A stretch of 64,000 nucleotides of DNA from Sphingobium abikonense NBRC 16140 (GCF_001598335.1 NZ_BCYT01000013.1:1-64000), one strand, 5' to 3'. Shown: positions 34,471 through 43,177, counted from the stretch's first letter. Notes: generated by a model from the sequence alone, not told the origin. Program-made: numbers and translations.

Positions 34471-35825
34471 GACGCCACCTCCAGGTTAAGGCATCGGATG
34501 CCAATGGCGCGGAAGCGCTCGTTCGCTTCGTGCAGGAGATCGCGCGTGACGGTTATGTAGACCAGCGTGGAATTGATGTCGCGGTGGCCCATATAGGTGG
34601 AAAGGAAGCGCAGCCTTTCCTGAGGATTTACGCCGGTTCTGTACCATTCGAGAATCCGGTTCACGACCATTGAGTGCCGAAGATCATGAACGCGTGGCCC
34701 CGCCCTCCCAGAAAGAGGTTTAAGCCCGGCTTGGCGCATGACTTCGGTGATCATTTTGGAGACCATATACGAGCTGTGGCGGCCACTCGGATGATCATGC
34801 CAGAACAGCGCAGACTGCGGATCTTGCGAGGCGCCGGCGCCTCGTCTCGCGTCGACAAAAGCGCCCAGCTCGCTCAAGGCGCTGTCGGACAAAGGTAGAA
34901 TTCTGGTCTTGTAGAACTTCGTGTCCCGGATCGTGATCGTCCCGGAATTGAAGTCCACGTCGCCGAGATTCAGCCTGGCAATCTCCCCGCGGCGCAATCC
35001 AGCACAATAGGCCAGAATTATCATGTGCCGCGCACATAGCGGACGGTAGGAAAACGTCCGCGTCGAGTAGGAGCGTGACACGTCGAGCATCAACCGTACG
35101 TCACCAGGGCTGAGAATATGAGGTTTCCGATAAATCCGCGCGACCTGTTGCCCAACTCGCGGATCGCACGGTCTTGGGAGCATCTTTGCATCGATGCGAT
35201 ATCGGGCCTTGGTGAGCATCCGCTCCGCTTTTTGGCATTGTGCAGCGTGATGCGGTGTGCGCTTGGCGGCCGCCCATGCGGCTACCATCTTCTCAATACT
35301 CTCTCCCGCCAAATGCGGACTAGCCTGAAGAAAGCGATCAAATCTGAGCAGAAGGTCCGCCTCTGTCGTGTATTTGTAACCACGATTGCGCATCAGCGTC
35401 ACATGGTTCTGCATAAAATCGCCCAAGAAGCTCCCGAAGGGAGCCGGCCGACGAAGCGCCACGAGGGCATCATCCGGATTTGGAGACGCAATAGCCCGCC
35501 ACACTGGTCTATTGCCCCTTGCACCATGTTTTAACCGAAGGTCAGCAATGGGATTTTTGTCAATCAGGCCACGTTTAAGCAGATAATCGATGAAGTCGTC
35601 GACGATATGTATTTCCTGTACCTGGGACGACTTCGGCCAAAAGTTTACCTTACGCTCCCTCATCCATTCGGAGAGCATCTCGCGGCTTAACGCCTGATGC
35701 CTTTGAGATACTCGCTCAAAGCTGCGGATAACGGACCGATAAGCTCTGAAGCGCTTCTCCGTCAATTTGCGCGTCTTCAGAAATTCCTCGGCCACTGTAT
35801 CGTCGGTATCCAGCCACGCGCTCAT
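34467..35825 (-). CDS. Tyrosine recombinase, second gene of the RIT trio
   Basis: This 452-residue integrase carries the active set: CAGLRRGEIARLNLGD (Arg I), VHDLRHSMVVNRILEW (His-x-x-Arg) and GHRDINSTLVYI (His, Tyr). The long N-terminal region has two helical core-binding segments. It overlaps its neighbours by 4 bases on both sides, so the three are translated as one coupled unit. Confidence 0.92.
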   Translation of the reverse strand: MSAWLDTDDTVAEEFLKTRKLTEKRFRAYRSVIRSFERVSQRHQALSREMLSEWMRERKVNFWPKSSQVQEIHIVDDFIDYLLKRGLIDKNPIADLRLKHGARGNRPVWRAIASPNPDDALVALRRPAPFGSFLGDFMQNHVTLMRNRGYKYTTEADLLLRFDRFLQASPHLAGESIEKMVAAWAAAKRTPHHAAQCQKAERMLTKARYRIDAKMLPRPCDPRVGQQVARIYRKPHILSPGDVRLMLDVSRSYSTRTFSYRPLCARHMIILAYCAGLRRGEIARLNLGDVDFNSGTITIRDTKFYKTRILPLSDSALSELGAFVDARRGAGASQDPQSALFWHDHPSGRHSSYMVSKMITEVMRQAGLKPLSGRAGPRVHDLRHSMVVNRILEWYRTGVNPQERLRFLSTYMGHRDINSTLVYITVTRDLLHEANERFRAIGIRCLNLEVAS

Positions 35826-37099
35826 GACCGCACCCCCGATCCCGGTACTTCAAGCGCCACCCCCCTGAGATCCTCAGTCGCAAGCTTGAGGTAGGTATTT
35901 GAGGATTCGACCGACCGATGCCCAAGCAGATCCCCAATGATCTTTTGCGGAACCGAAGCGCGAAGCAACTCGGTCGCGCGCGCGTGCCGAAAGACATGCG
36001 GCCCTCGCCTGCCGGGCAGATGGACGCCTGCCGCCGCCAATCGCCTCGACGCCACGTTGTAAACAGTCGTCATCGGGGTGTAGGGCGCCAACGCCAGAAC
36101 AAATATATTGCGTGATTCTACTTGCGGGCGTCCATGCCGCAGATATTCGATTAAAGCCTCTCCGACCGCATCGGATAGTGGGAGAATAGAAAATGTTCCT
36201 GTTTTCCGGTGGCTAACGCGCAATGTCGCCGCTCGCCAATCCAAGTCATCTATTGAGATTCTAACAATTTCACGATCCCTGAGCCCATATGTGGCCAGGA
36301 TTTGGAGTATGGCATAATCGCGCAAACCCCGGGGCGACTTGTCCTTCGCAGTTTCTTCCAGGACGGCCCTGATCTGGGTGCTATCGATTATCGAAGGTAC
36401 GCCCTCATAGGCATAGATGCTCGGCCCGATGACAAGGGGAGCAAGATCGGTCAAAACAAGCCTTGCTTGATACAGGTATCGGAGCAACGAGCGGAGCCGC
36501 GCCGCAATTCCTGAAATCGATTTACGGCTCATATTGGAGCTACGCATGTCCATATATGCGTCTATGTCACTTACACTCAACGATAAGACGCTATTATCCG
36601 ACCCCCGGTCCAATTGCCATTTAAGGAAGGTTCTTGCTTCCCACATATTTCCTCGAACGGTTTGATCGGTAAATCCTCGTTCGTCTTCCATCCATCTTCT
36701 GTAGCCATTAGCTAAATCACCGTGCAGCTTGGCGGACTCCTCCGCAACTTCTGACTGCGGCGGCCATTGCCCCTGTGCAAGGCTGAGGATTTTACAAATC
36801 GCTGTTCGGGGAAGCCTATCCCATCGTGGCGAAGGATACCGACCATATTTGGCTTCGAAGCACTCAGTCGCATACCGAATATACTGATCGACATGTGACG
36901 GGGTCACAACCTCAATCGGCAGATCAATCTCCGAAAGATAAATCAGAAATTCGGACGCGTAGAGAACATTGTTCTGGGCAGCCACTGGATTGTAGCGCTT
37001 CTCGGTCAAAGATCTGGACAGGTCAGCGATCAGCTCATCATGGATATTCAGCACGTTTGTCTCCTCGGTCGTTTCAGACACCGGAGACGTTCGCAACAA
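35822..37099 (-). CDS. Tyrosine recombinase, first gene of the RIT trio
   Basis: This 425-residue integrase has ATYGLRDREIVRISID (Arg I), GPHVFRHARATELLRA (His-x-x-Arg) and GHRSVESSNTYLKL (His, Tyr). The start at 37099 is the first ATG; an internal ATG (MLNIHDELIADLS-like position, about 37050) could also serve. It is the promoter-proximal gene, transcribed from just inside the element's right end. G+C is lower than in the flanking genes, consistent with transfer. Confidence 0.92.
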   Translation of the reverse strand: MLRTSPVSETTEETNVLNIHDELIADLSRSLTEKRYNPVAAQNNVLYASEFLIYLSEIDLPIEVVTPSHVDQYIRYATECFEAKYGRYPSPRWDRLPRTAICKILSLAQGQWPPQSEVAEESAKLHGDLANGYRRWMEDERGFTDQTVRGNMWEARTFLKWQLDRGSDNSVLSLSVSDIDAYMDMRSSNMSRKSISGIAARLRSLLRYLYQARLVLTDLAPLVIGPSIYAYEGVPSIIDSTQIRAVLEETAKDKSPRGLRDYAILQILATYGLRDREIVRISIDDLDWRAATLRVSHRKTGTFSILPLSDAVGEALIEYLRHGRPQVESRNIFVLALAPYTPMTTVYNVASRRLAAAGVHLPGRRGPHVFRHARATELLRASVPQKIIGDLLGHRSVESSNTYLKLATEDLRGVALEVPGSGVRS

Positions 37100-37186
37100 A
37101 AATAATGCGCAGCAACGCGGTTAGAAAACGGCGTAATTCTCGTGCATAGCTGACTTCCTTCGCATTATTCCAACCTCGCGATAATA

Positions 37187-37567
37187 CGCCTTATGCGCAG
37201 CTGGGCATAAAGCATACCAGCCATTGGCAAATTCCACGGCCTCGTTCCAGTCATAGCCATGATCCGTGCGGCCGATCAGAATAGCCTGATCAAGTCGCGT
37301 GCCGCCACCCCGTGCCACCTTCGCTTGCGTGAAGGCGAAATTGCGGGCCTGCCGTTCGCATTCGGTTTGACGCGCAATCGCGTTCGTAACTGGCCGCATG
37401 GCGACCACCCGTTCGCGCGTCCGGGTCATGCGCAAATCCAGAGGGGCGTCGTTCGGGAGGTCGGGATAGGCACGCCAAGCGGCAGCGATCATTTCCGCAT
37501 GCTCGGCGGTTCGGCCTCGGCTGATCCAACAGGCGGGATCGGATGCGATGAAGCTTTTGGTGTCCAT
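37187..37567 (-). pseudogene. 5' part of the gene split by the RIT element
   Basis: It starts MDTKSFIASDPACWISRGRT and runs through AEHAEMIAAAWRAYPDLPND and DYNWEAV-like DYDWNEAVEFANGWYAL to AHKAY at the RIT border. Past the border the frame continues only about 20 codons into the element. The natural continuation is AAQAGWDVRGPVKPLVG at 33380 and below. Intact, the gene would encode about 420 residues. Function unknown. Confidence 0.7.
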
Positions 37568-37659
37568 GGGTGGCGTTCCTGATTGTCGCATGCGCCAGCA
37601 GGCTGGTCGCGGCAGCCCCATCATCCGTAGGATGGGAAGGCGTTGGCGGACCGGCGCCG

Positions 37660-38298
37660 TCAAACGGCGAGACGCGGCTTGGCGCAGCAGGGCAGCTTGA
37701 GGTCGCGGCAAACCCGGTCAGCCAATCGGTCCGGGGTGAGCAGCTCCTGAACCGAAGCCCAGTGGTTGCGTTCTCCTATGTGATCGTCGCGGCCCCGCAC
37801 GCGACGAAAGCAGATTTCATGGCCAGGGCCAAAAGGAGAGATCGACAATTGCATCCACAGATTTTGGCCATGCAGGGTGATGTCGCCCGATACCGCCGGC
37901 CCCGCCGGGTTGGAACGAATGCTGTAGGCCCCCGGTGCAAGCCCCAACGCATCGGCAAAGCGAAGCAGAGCGCGGCGCCCTTCGGCGTGAAAGGTGCGTT
38001 TGGCCGGCGCGTCATACGCGACGCCGCGCTGACAAAGGACGGGCAATGTCGGGCTGCCGCGAATGGCGGCGATCTCCGTCATGCACGCCTGCCGCATCTC
38101 GGCCTCGGAGGCCTTGCTCGCGCACACGGTGCTGAAATGGCGGGCCAACAGAATGACGGCAGGATCGCACTCAATGTCTTTGCCCGCGTTGCGACAATCG
38201 GTGATCGCCGCTTCAAGCACGTGAAGTGTTGCGGCGATGGTCGTGCATCCGCTCGGATCAAGGGCCTGGGCGTGGCGAAAGGCAACATCGTAGCTCAT
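37660..38298 (-). CDS. Conserved hypothetical protein
   Basis: This 212-residue protein starts MSYDVAFRHAQALDPSGCTT and has VCASKASEAEMRQACMTEIA and PFGPGHEICFRRVRGRDDHI. No domain is recognised. ATG 38298 is preferred over the upstream start at 38403 because the extension runs through the purine leader. It is followed by the RIT-split gene in the same direction. Confidence 0.6.
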   Translation of the reverse strand: MSYDVAFRHAQALDPSGCTTIAATLHVLEAAITDCRNAGKDIECDPAVILLARHFSTVCASKASEAEMRQACMTEIAAIRGSPTLPVLCQRGVAYDAPAKRTFHAEGRRALLRFADALGLAPGAYSIRSNPAGPAVSGDITLHGQNLWMQLSISPFGPGHEICFRRVRGRDDHIGERNHWASVQELLTPDRLADRVCRDLKLPCCAKPRLAV

Positions 38299-38339
38299 GA
38301 TGGGGTCTCCGGCTTCAAGCGCAGGGCGCGCTCCTTCCA

Positions 38340-38364
38340 CCTCGATCCCCCTCCTCTTTGCCGA
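38340..38364 (-). repeat. Purine-rich leader before the 212-residue gene
   Basis: On the minus strand AAAGAGGAGGGGGATCGAGG, 42 bases before the start codon. Confidence 0.5.
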
Positions 38365-38474
38365 TCTGGGCCAGCAGCCGTTTTTCTGCGGTTCATACCC
38401 CATCGGCAGTATGGCTTGCGCGGGCGATCGACATTAGCATCGCCGCGTCGCGCCGGGGGGCCAATGCCGTGGTT

Positions 38475-39146
38475 ATGAATTTGATCGATTTGATACAGGC
38501 TGGGACGATCGACGTGCGATTGCCCAGCGTATCCCCCTTGGCCTCCGACGATGATCGCTCCGCCGCGCTCAATTCAACCGGCGTGCTGACGGTGATCGGC
38601 GGGGCGTTTCAGGTCGATCGCTTGGCCGCAGCGCTGATCGCCACCACCGGCAAATGCACATCGCTGGAAGGGCAGGTCACGCAACAGGTCGAAACGCGCC
38701 ATGTGCTGGCGCAACCCTGGAACTACAATCGCATGGTCAGCGCCATCACGGCGCGGCGCGAGGAAAGGCCCGCGGGTCCCATCGAGGTGATGCGCGTCAG
38801 CGGCGCACGACTGCCAACACTCTATATCGTCCTTGCCGGTGAACATGAGGTGTTTGCGGCGCGACAGGCCGGCGATGAGCAAATCCCGGTTCAGATCCTG
38901 GGTGACTATCAGTGCGACTTCCAGAATCACTTCATTCAGTCGGGCCATCTCATGGACTTTTCGTCCGGAGAGCTCACCCCTGTCTCGCCTGAGGAACCAT
39001 GGTCCGGCGCAGCCGAGTGGGAGGATGCGAAGCTCGCTCCTGACGTCATGCAGATCATCCAGGCGTTGGGCGTGCGCGTGATCGCCTCGGATCGTTCAGA
39101 CCAGGATAAACGGGAGCGCGCGAACGGACATGATAATGACGGCTGA
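38475..39146 (+). CDS. ParB/sulfiredoxin-like hypothetical protein
   Basis: This 223-residue protein starts MNLIDLIQAGTIDVRLPSVS. The segment LYIVLAGEHEVFAARQAGDE followed by QIPVQILGDYQ resembles the ParB/Srx signature in which GEHR-like residues precede AA...G...IPV. There is no evident HTH. It is transcribed toward the DpdA-like gene and ends 3 bases before that gene's stop (convergent). Function unknown; the ParB-like link is weak. Confidence 0.55.
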   Translation: MNLIDLIQAGTIDVRLPSVSPLASDDDRSAALNSTGVLTVIGGAFQVDRLAAALIATTGKCTSLEGQVTQQVETRHVLAQPWNYNRMVSAITARREERPAGPIEVMRVSGARLPTLYIVLAGEHEVFAARQAGDEQIPVQILGDYQCDFQNHFIQSGHLMDFSSGELTPVSPEEPWSGAAEWEDAKLAPDVMQIIQALGVRVIASDRSDQDKRERANGHDNDG

Positions 39147-39148
39147 CA

Positions 39149-40189
39149 TCATGCCGCTGCGCGGATAGCCGTTCCTCCGAACGCATCCCTGCGACTATGG
39201 TAGATCTCGGCCGCCCATGTTTGGATCCAAGGCTCGACCAGCGCATCATGGTCGAGTTCACCCTGTTCGATCAAGGATTGGATCTCGCCCCGCGCCTGCG
39301 CGATCGCCGCTTCCCACCCATCGGCCGGCAGGGCATCCGTGATATTGGGAGCGTTTATGGGCAGAGCTTTTGGCGCATCGCCAAGCCGCTCGGCCTGACG
39401 GCCCAGCCAGGTCTCAAGATGGTCCGCAACGAAGCGGTCGGTCTTTGAGATGCCCCGGCTCAGGGCCTCGCGACGCGCGCTGGTGCCATAGGCCTGGCTG
39501 TCAATCGAGCGGATCCGCTTCCCGAACGGAAGCAGATAGGGAATGGCCGGGCCTTTGACGCCGAACAGATGGAGGCGGGTTGACGGCGGCAAGATCCGGT
39601 CGAGATGCTCGACCACCGCGATCAACCCTTCAGGTCCGGCGACCTCGCGACGGCACATGCTGCCGACACCGATAAGCGGCGCACGCTCGATCAATCCCCA
39701 TAGCGCGTCGAGGCAGCGCTCATAATCGCAGGGTCGACGGCCCTGGATCACCGGCATCATGGTCGACAAGATACCATGATCATCGGCGCGGCGGCAGCAT
39801 TCGAAATTGGCCGCGATGGTGCGTGACAGCCGTTCAAGCACCTGTGCGCGGTCAGCGGCAATTTCCTGTTCCACGCAATAGTCGGCGCTGGCCCACCATC
39901 GGAATGGAAAGGCGGCGGCAAGCGCCACATAATGGGCGATCGACCAGGGGAATGCTCCATAGCGCGCCGTCGCGACGAAACCCGCGCTGTCGAGATGAAG
40001 CGATGCCAGCGGACGAGCGTTGGCGAGCTGCCCGGTTCTCCATCTCGTCCAATCGCGCCATCCCTTGCTCGCGGAATATCTGGAAAGGCAGTTGGCCGAA
40101 ATAAGCGCCGGTTGCCGTAGCGCAACCACGCGGTCGAGGATCGGCCCCTTGCCCAGATGCGGCAACCCGACGATGATCTCCATCGTCAC
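39149..40189 (-). CDS. dpdA: DpdA-like queuine tRNA-ribosyltransferase family protein
   Basis: This 346-residue TIM-barrel protein resembles small TGT relatives (DUF7221/DpdA-like). MEIIVGLPHLGKGPILDRVV and LISANCLSRYSASKGWRDW lead in; LHLDSAGFVATARYGAFPWS holds the Asp of the TGT pocket. RWWASADYCVEQEIAADRAQ, STMMPVIQGRRPCDYERCLD and IGVGSMCRREVAGPEGLIAV match further conserved blocks. TGT/DpdA enzymes exchange guanine for a 7-deazaguanine in tRNA or DNA. A second Asp nucleophile may lie in SIDSQAYG. It overlaps the DUF7007-like gene, forming a two-gene operon. No preQ0 synthesis genes are present. Confidence 0.75.
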   Translation of the reverse strand: MTMEIIVGLPHLGKGPILDRVVALRQPALISANCLSRYSASKGWRDWTRWRTGQLANARPLASLHLDSAGFVATARYGAFPWSIAHYVALAAAFPFRWWASADYCVEQEIAADRAQVLERLSRTIAANFECCRRADDHGILSTMMPVIQGRRPCDYERCLDALWGLIERAPLIGVGSMCRREVAGPEGLIAVVEHLDRILPPSTRLHLFGVKGPAIPYLLPFGKRIRSIDSQAYGTSARREALSRGISKTDRFVADHLETWLGRQAERLGDAPKALPINAPNITDALPADGWEAAIAQARGEIQSLIEQGELDHDALVEPWIQTWAAEIYHSRRDAFGGTAIRAAA

Positions 40190-40791
40190 GGCAACGGTTC
40201 GGCGCCGATCGCCGTGAAGCTGTTGACGATCTGGCAGCTGTCATAGCGCTCGGCATCGACCAGGGCACGATGGTCGATCATCTCATAGGTCGCATGTCCC
40301 AGATGATCGACGCTAAGCACCCGTCGGCCGATGACCCCGGTCTTCCCCTCCGGCACCCAATCGGCATGAGAGCCGAAGGCGGCGACCACCACGACCTCGC
40401 CGATCACGGCTTCATAGGCCGCGATCGCGCGCAGCACATGACTGTCGCGGGGCGTGACTGGCTTGCCAGTAAAGTCACTGTAGGCCTGCGGCCGCCAGGA
40501 TCGAACGGTGTCGTGCGCCAGCAGGATTGCCGCGCCCATGGCCGGCCGATCGACCCGGCGCAGTTCGGCCTCGAAACCCAGATAGACGAGCGCCCAGTTA
40601 ACGTCCTCCTCGTAGAAGGGCTCGTCGCGCCGGAGCGCATCGGGCATCGCCGCCTGCCGCTGCTCCGACAAGAGGATGCCACCGTGGCTCGGGGTCGACA
40701 CATGCCAGATGCCGGGCGCGATCTGATCGGCGCTCTGGATGGCGCCCCAAATGCTCATGGTCGGCTGGGCTGAGGGTAGGAAGATCGTCAT
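40186..40791 (-). CDS. DUF7007-like protein, operon partner of the DpdA-like gene
   Basis: This 201-residue protein has GIWHVSTPSHGGILLSEQRQ and DEPFYEEDVNWALVYLGFEA, a pattern I recall as the DUF7007 domain of phage and plasmid proteins. Later, SHVLRAIAAYEAVIGEVVVV looks like a helix-strand unit. Its stop overlaps the next gene's start, so products are likely made together. AAAAAGGAG precedes ATG 40791. Role unknown; association with DNA modification is inference from position. Confidence 0.6.
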   Translation of the reverse strand: MTIFLPSAQPTMSIWGAIQSADQIAPGIWHVSTPSHGGILLSEQRQAAMPDALRRDEPFYEEDVNWALVYLGFEAELRRVDRPAMGAAILLAHDTVRSWRPQAYSDFTGKPVTPRDSHVLRAIAAYEAVIGEVVVVAAFGSHADWVPEGKTGVIGRRVLSVDHLGHATYEMIDHRALVDAERYDSCQIVNSFTAIGAEPLP

Positions 40792-40818
40792 GTTGTACTC
40801 CTTTTTGCTTCACGGCTT

Positions 40819-40841
40819 CGCTCCCCCTCTCCTTCTGCCGG
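40819..40841 (-). repeat. Purine-rich leader before the DUF7007-like gene
   Basis: On the minus strand CAGAAGGAGAGGGGGAGCG, 28 bases before the start codon. Confidence 0.5.
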
Positions 40842-40902
40842 TCGAACCAAGCTTGACCCGGCGAATTGTTCTCTATATGTTCTTTTCCGAGGAGATGTGC
40901 CC

Positions 40903-41394
40903 ATGAGCCTTGAGAAAGACATTCGCCGCCATTTTGATCTCGACATTGGCCTGCGCGATGCCGCGCTCGACGCGGAAAATCGGCCGACGCGCCGGATGAT
41001 CGCCAACGCCTGCATCAACATGCCGGTGGAGGACGCCTATTATTCGGTGCGGGAACTGCGGGAAGCCGCGCAGTGGGTCCTTGATGGCGCCGCAGCGGGA
41101 AAGCGGAAGCTGATGTCGATCCTGTCGAACGACAATTGCGACGATTTCCAGCGCTGCATCTATTTCTGCCTGGCGGGCCGCGGGGTGATCGAGATGCTCG
41201 ACGATCTCGAATGGCTCGAAACTCTCCTCGAACCGCGCGGGCGGGTCGCGGGTGAACAGATGCGCCTGAAGATCCCGACGATGCCGGTCAAACGGCCCTA
41301 TGTCGCCGATGAACCGGACGGACCAATGATCGGAATGGCCGAGGATTTCCGACAGGGTCCATCCTGGTGGATGGACGAGGCGTTGCGCCGCTAG
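40903..41394 (+). CDS. Hypothetical protein
   Basis: This 163-residue protein starts MSLEKDIRRHFDLDIGLRDA and has AYYSVRELREAAQWVLDGAA and IEMLDDLEWLETLLEPRGRV. GAGGAG lies 8 bases before ATG 40903. It is divergently transcribed from the DpdA-like operon, with TTCTCTATATGTTC in between as a possible promoter. Helical, no family recognised. Confidence 0.6.
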   Translation: MSLEKDIRRHFDLDIGLRDAALDAENRPTRRMIANACINMPVEDAYYSVRELREAAQWVLDGAAAGKRKLMSILSNDNCDDFQRCIYFCLAGRGVIEMLDDLEWLETLLEPRGRVAGEQMRLKIPTMPVKRPYVADEPDGPMIGMAEDFRQGPSWWMDEALRR

Positions 41395-41489
41395 GCGTCA
41401 CTTTCAGGCTGCGGGGTCGATCCGGCCTCGCAGCTTCCCGCCGGAACTCTGCATCGGATCCAGCAGGTTCAATCAGCCGATCAAGCGGC

Positions 41490-41678
41490 TTAATCCTTCG
41501 CCTTCTCCGGCTCTTCCCGGCGGCGCAACTCATTCTCGACCGCCTCGCGGACAAATAGCGCGAAGCGTCGGTTGCCGACCAGCGCATCGATACGGCTGAT
41601 CGTCTCTTCCGATAGCCTGACCGTAGTCGGCTTCATTCCAAGCGGCCTTCGTCCCATTGCTTCGTCGCTAACGGTCAT
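41490..41678 (-). CDS. Orphan ribbon-helix-helix protein
   Basis: This 62-residue protein starts MTVSDEAMGRRPLGMKPTTV. KPTTVRLSEETISRIDALVG is the RHH strand and helix, followed by NRRFALFVREAVENELRRRE. It resembles CopG-type repressors or antitoxins, but no toxin gene adjoins it. A 14-bp inverted repeat upstream (41708-41758) is a likely operator. ATG 41678 follows GGAG; ATG 41693 is possible. Confidence 0.75.
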   Translation of the reverse strand: MTVSDEAMGRRPLGMKPTTVRLSEETISRIDALVGNRRFALFVREAVENELRRREEPEKAKD

Positions 41679-41707
41679 ATCTGCAATCTCCAAGCCAAAG
41701 CTATTGA

Positions 41708-41758
41708 CGCCACCGTTTATTTACATATACGACGTCGTTTATGCAATAAACGGTGGCG
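41708..41758. promoter_or_regulatory. Large inverted repeat, probable operator of the RHH gene
   Basis: CGCCACCGTTTATT (41708-41721) is perfectly complementary to AATAAACGGTGGCG (41745-41758). The 23-base spacer contains a second palindrome, ACGACGTCGT. It lies between the divergent RHH gene and the plus-strand operon at 41898, so it could control both. Confidence 0.6.
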
Positions 41759-41897
41759 TATATTGCCATTCGGCCAATCCGCTGGTTGGCCCATCGCAAT
41801 GGAATCGCCGCGAATCATGTGGAAAGCGCCGGGACCGTGCCCTGTCCATCCCGGCTTCTCCGCAAGGACCGCATCGGATGCGGAAAAGGAGGCGCAT

Positions 41898-42503
41898 ATG
41901 GATGAGTTTGATCCCCGCCCGTCACGCCGCGATCTTTTGCGGGCACTCACGGCCGCCCCGGTTGTGGCAGTCGTATCGCCCGCAAGCGATGCGCTGGCCG
42001 TGCTGCACACGCAGTATGAAGACCAGCCAGCCACCCTTGCGCGGACCAGGGAGGGCCGAAGTCTGAGCCGGTTCCGCTATCATAATGCAGAGTCCTTCTT
42101 GTGGGGATTGAACCAGGGCATCTGCGGCAATGACGTCGGCGAAATGCTGTATCGATCCGGCATTGTCGTCCAACTGGGCCTGTCCTCCTACTTGCTCGAC
42201 ATCGGCTTTTCCGACGAATGGAATGCGCGGCACATCCGTCTCGATGTCGCCAAGTCGCTTGCCTATGCCAACGCAACCGGCTTCGGGCATGGCTGCCCGG
42301 ACATGGCGCGGTTAGCAGCCGTCCTTTCGCCATATTGGAAGTGGGGCCATGCCCATCGATTTGAAGCGCGACCGGACGATGGCGGCTTCACGACAAGCAA
42401 GGTTGCACCATTGCTTCGCACGCTGCTCGACCATGTCCATGATGTGACCGGCCATCGCCGCCCGAATGGTTGGCGGCGCGAACAGCGTGAGGTGCAGGCA
42501 TGA
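41898..42503 (+). CDS. Hypothetical protein with Tat-like N-terminus
   Basis: This 201-residue protein starts MDEFDPRPSRRDLLRALTAA followed by PVVAVVSPASDALA, a twin-arginine-like n-region and hydrophobic stretch. The body (RFRYHNAESFLWGLNQGICG, HGCPDMARLAAVLSPYWKWG) is not recognised. AAAAGGAGG precedes the start. It overlaps the sigma-like gene by 4 bases. Whether the Tat-like segment is a true export signal or an N-terminal helix is unclear. Confidence 0.6.
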   Translation: MDEFDPRPSRRDLLRALTAAPVVAVVSPASDALAVLHTQYEDQPATLARTREGRSLSRFRYHNAESFLWGLNQGICGNDVGEMLYRSGIVVQLGLSSYLLDIGFSDEWNARHIRLDVAKSLAYANATGFGHGCPDMARLAAVLSPYWKWGHAHRFEARPDDGGFTTSKVAPLLRTLLDHVHDVTGHRRPNGWRREQREVQA

Positions 42504-43177
42504 TGCCGCACACCCACCGGACATCAGCAATCTCCCCATTACCCCGGGAGACTGCCAAGACCCGACCTGACGCGGCGAGGCTGGTGGCCATCGACGCCGC
42601 CGTGAACGATCTGCCCGCGCTGATGGGCGAGATTTTCCTGCTGTGCCGAGATGATGATCTGTCCTTCGCGGAAATTGCGGGCCGCCTGTCCATCGATGCT
42701 TTAGCCGTCCAGGCGTGCCTCGCCGAAGCGCTGGCCATGGTCGCGACGGTGATGGACGGGGAGAAGCCCAGTCGCTCGCAAAACGCAAATATCGAGCCTG
42801 CGGAACGGGCGCTGCGACAGCGGCACCGCGCCTATTGCGAGCAGGCGTTGCGCATCCGGGGAAGGCGGGAAATCATAGCATGGGGCGATGCTGAAGATGA
42901 CGACCTGCTCGTGAGGCAGGCGGTTCTGGCGACGATGCCAGTGCAGGTCCGCGAGGCTTTTCTGTTGAACCGGCTCGAGGGACTGAGCTATGCAGACATC
43001 GCTCGACGCCAGCGGACCTTCAAATGGATCGTCAGGCGTCGAATGTTGCGCGCCATTCGAGCCATTGCTCAAAGCCCGCTCTCCTATGCCGACTGGCTGA
43101 AGGAACAAGGGCGTCGCCTCACGACACCATCTGCAATTCAACATGATCATCCTGCGACGGTGCCGTCGAAACCCTGA
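42500..43177 (+). CDS. Protein with two sigma-70 region-4-like domains
   Basis: This 225-residue protein has two segments shaped like sigma region 4. The first is LPALMGEIFLLCRDDDLSFA followed by EIAGRLSIDALAVQACLAEA. The second is MPVQVREAFLLNRLEGLSYA followed by DIARRQRTFKWIVRRRMLRA. There is no clear region 2, so it is unlikely to be a complete sigma factor. It may regulate transcription by binding -35-like DNA or RNA polymerase. It is coupled to the preceding Tat-like gene. Confidence 0.6.
   Translation: MMPHTHRTSAISPLPRETAKTRPDAARLVAIDAAVNDLPALMGEIFLLCRDDDLSFAEIAGRLSIDALAVQACLAEALAMVATVMDGEKPSRSQNANIEPAERALRQRHRAYCEQALRIRGRREIIAWGDAEDDDLLVRQAVLATMPVQVREAFLLNRLEGLSYADIARRQRTFKWIVRRRMLRAIRAIAQSPLSYADWLKEQGRRLTTPSAIQHDHPATVPSKP

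Larger units (their letters stand above)
33381..37186 (-). mobile_element. RIT element (recombinase-in-trio)
   Basis: Three overlapping tyrosine recombinase genes lie between terminal inverted repeats of about 31 bases. Each begins TATTATCGCGAGGTTG and continues AATAATGCGAAGGA, at 33381-33411 and (inverted) 37154-37186. The left end also has a subterminal palindrome, AATGCGAAGGAGCG against CGCTCCTTCGCATT (33401-33464). The reading frame of the disrupted gene is restored by removing the element with a TA or TAT duplication. All three recombinases keep their active residues. Confidence 0.9.
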
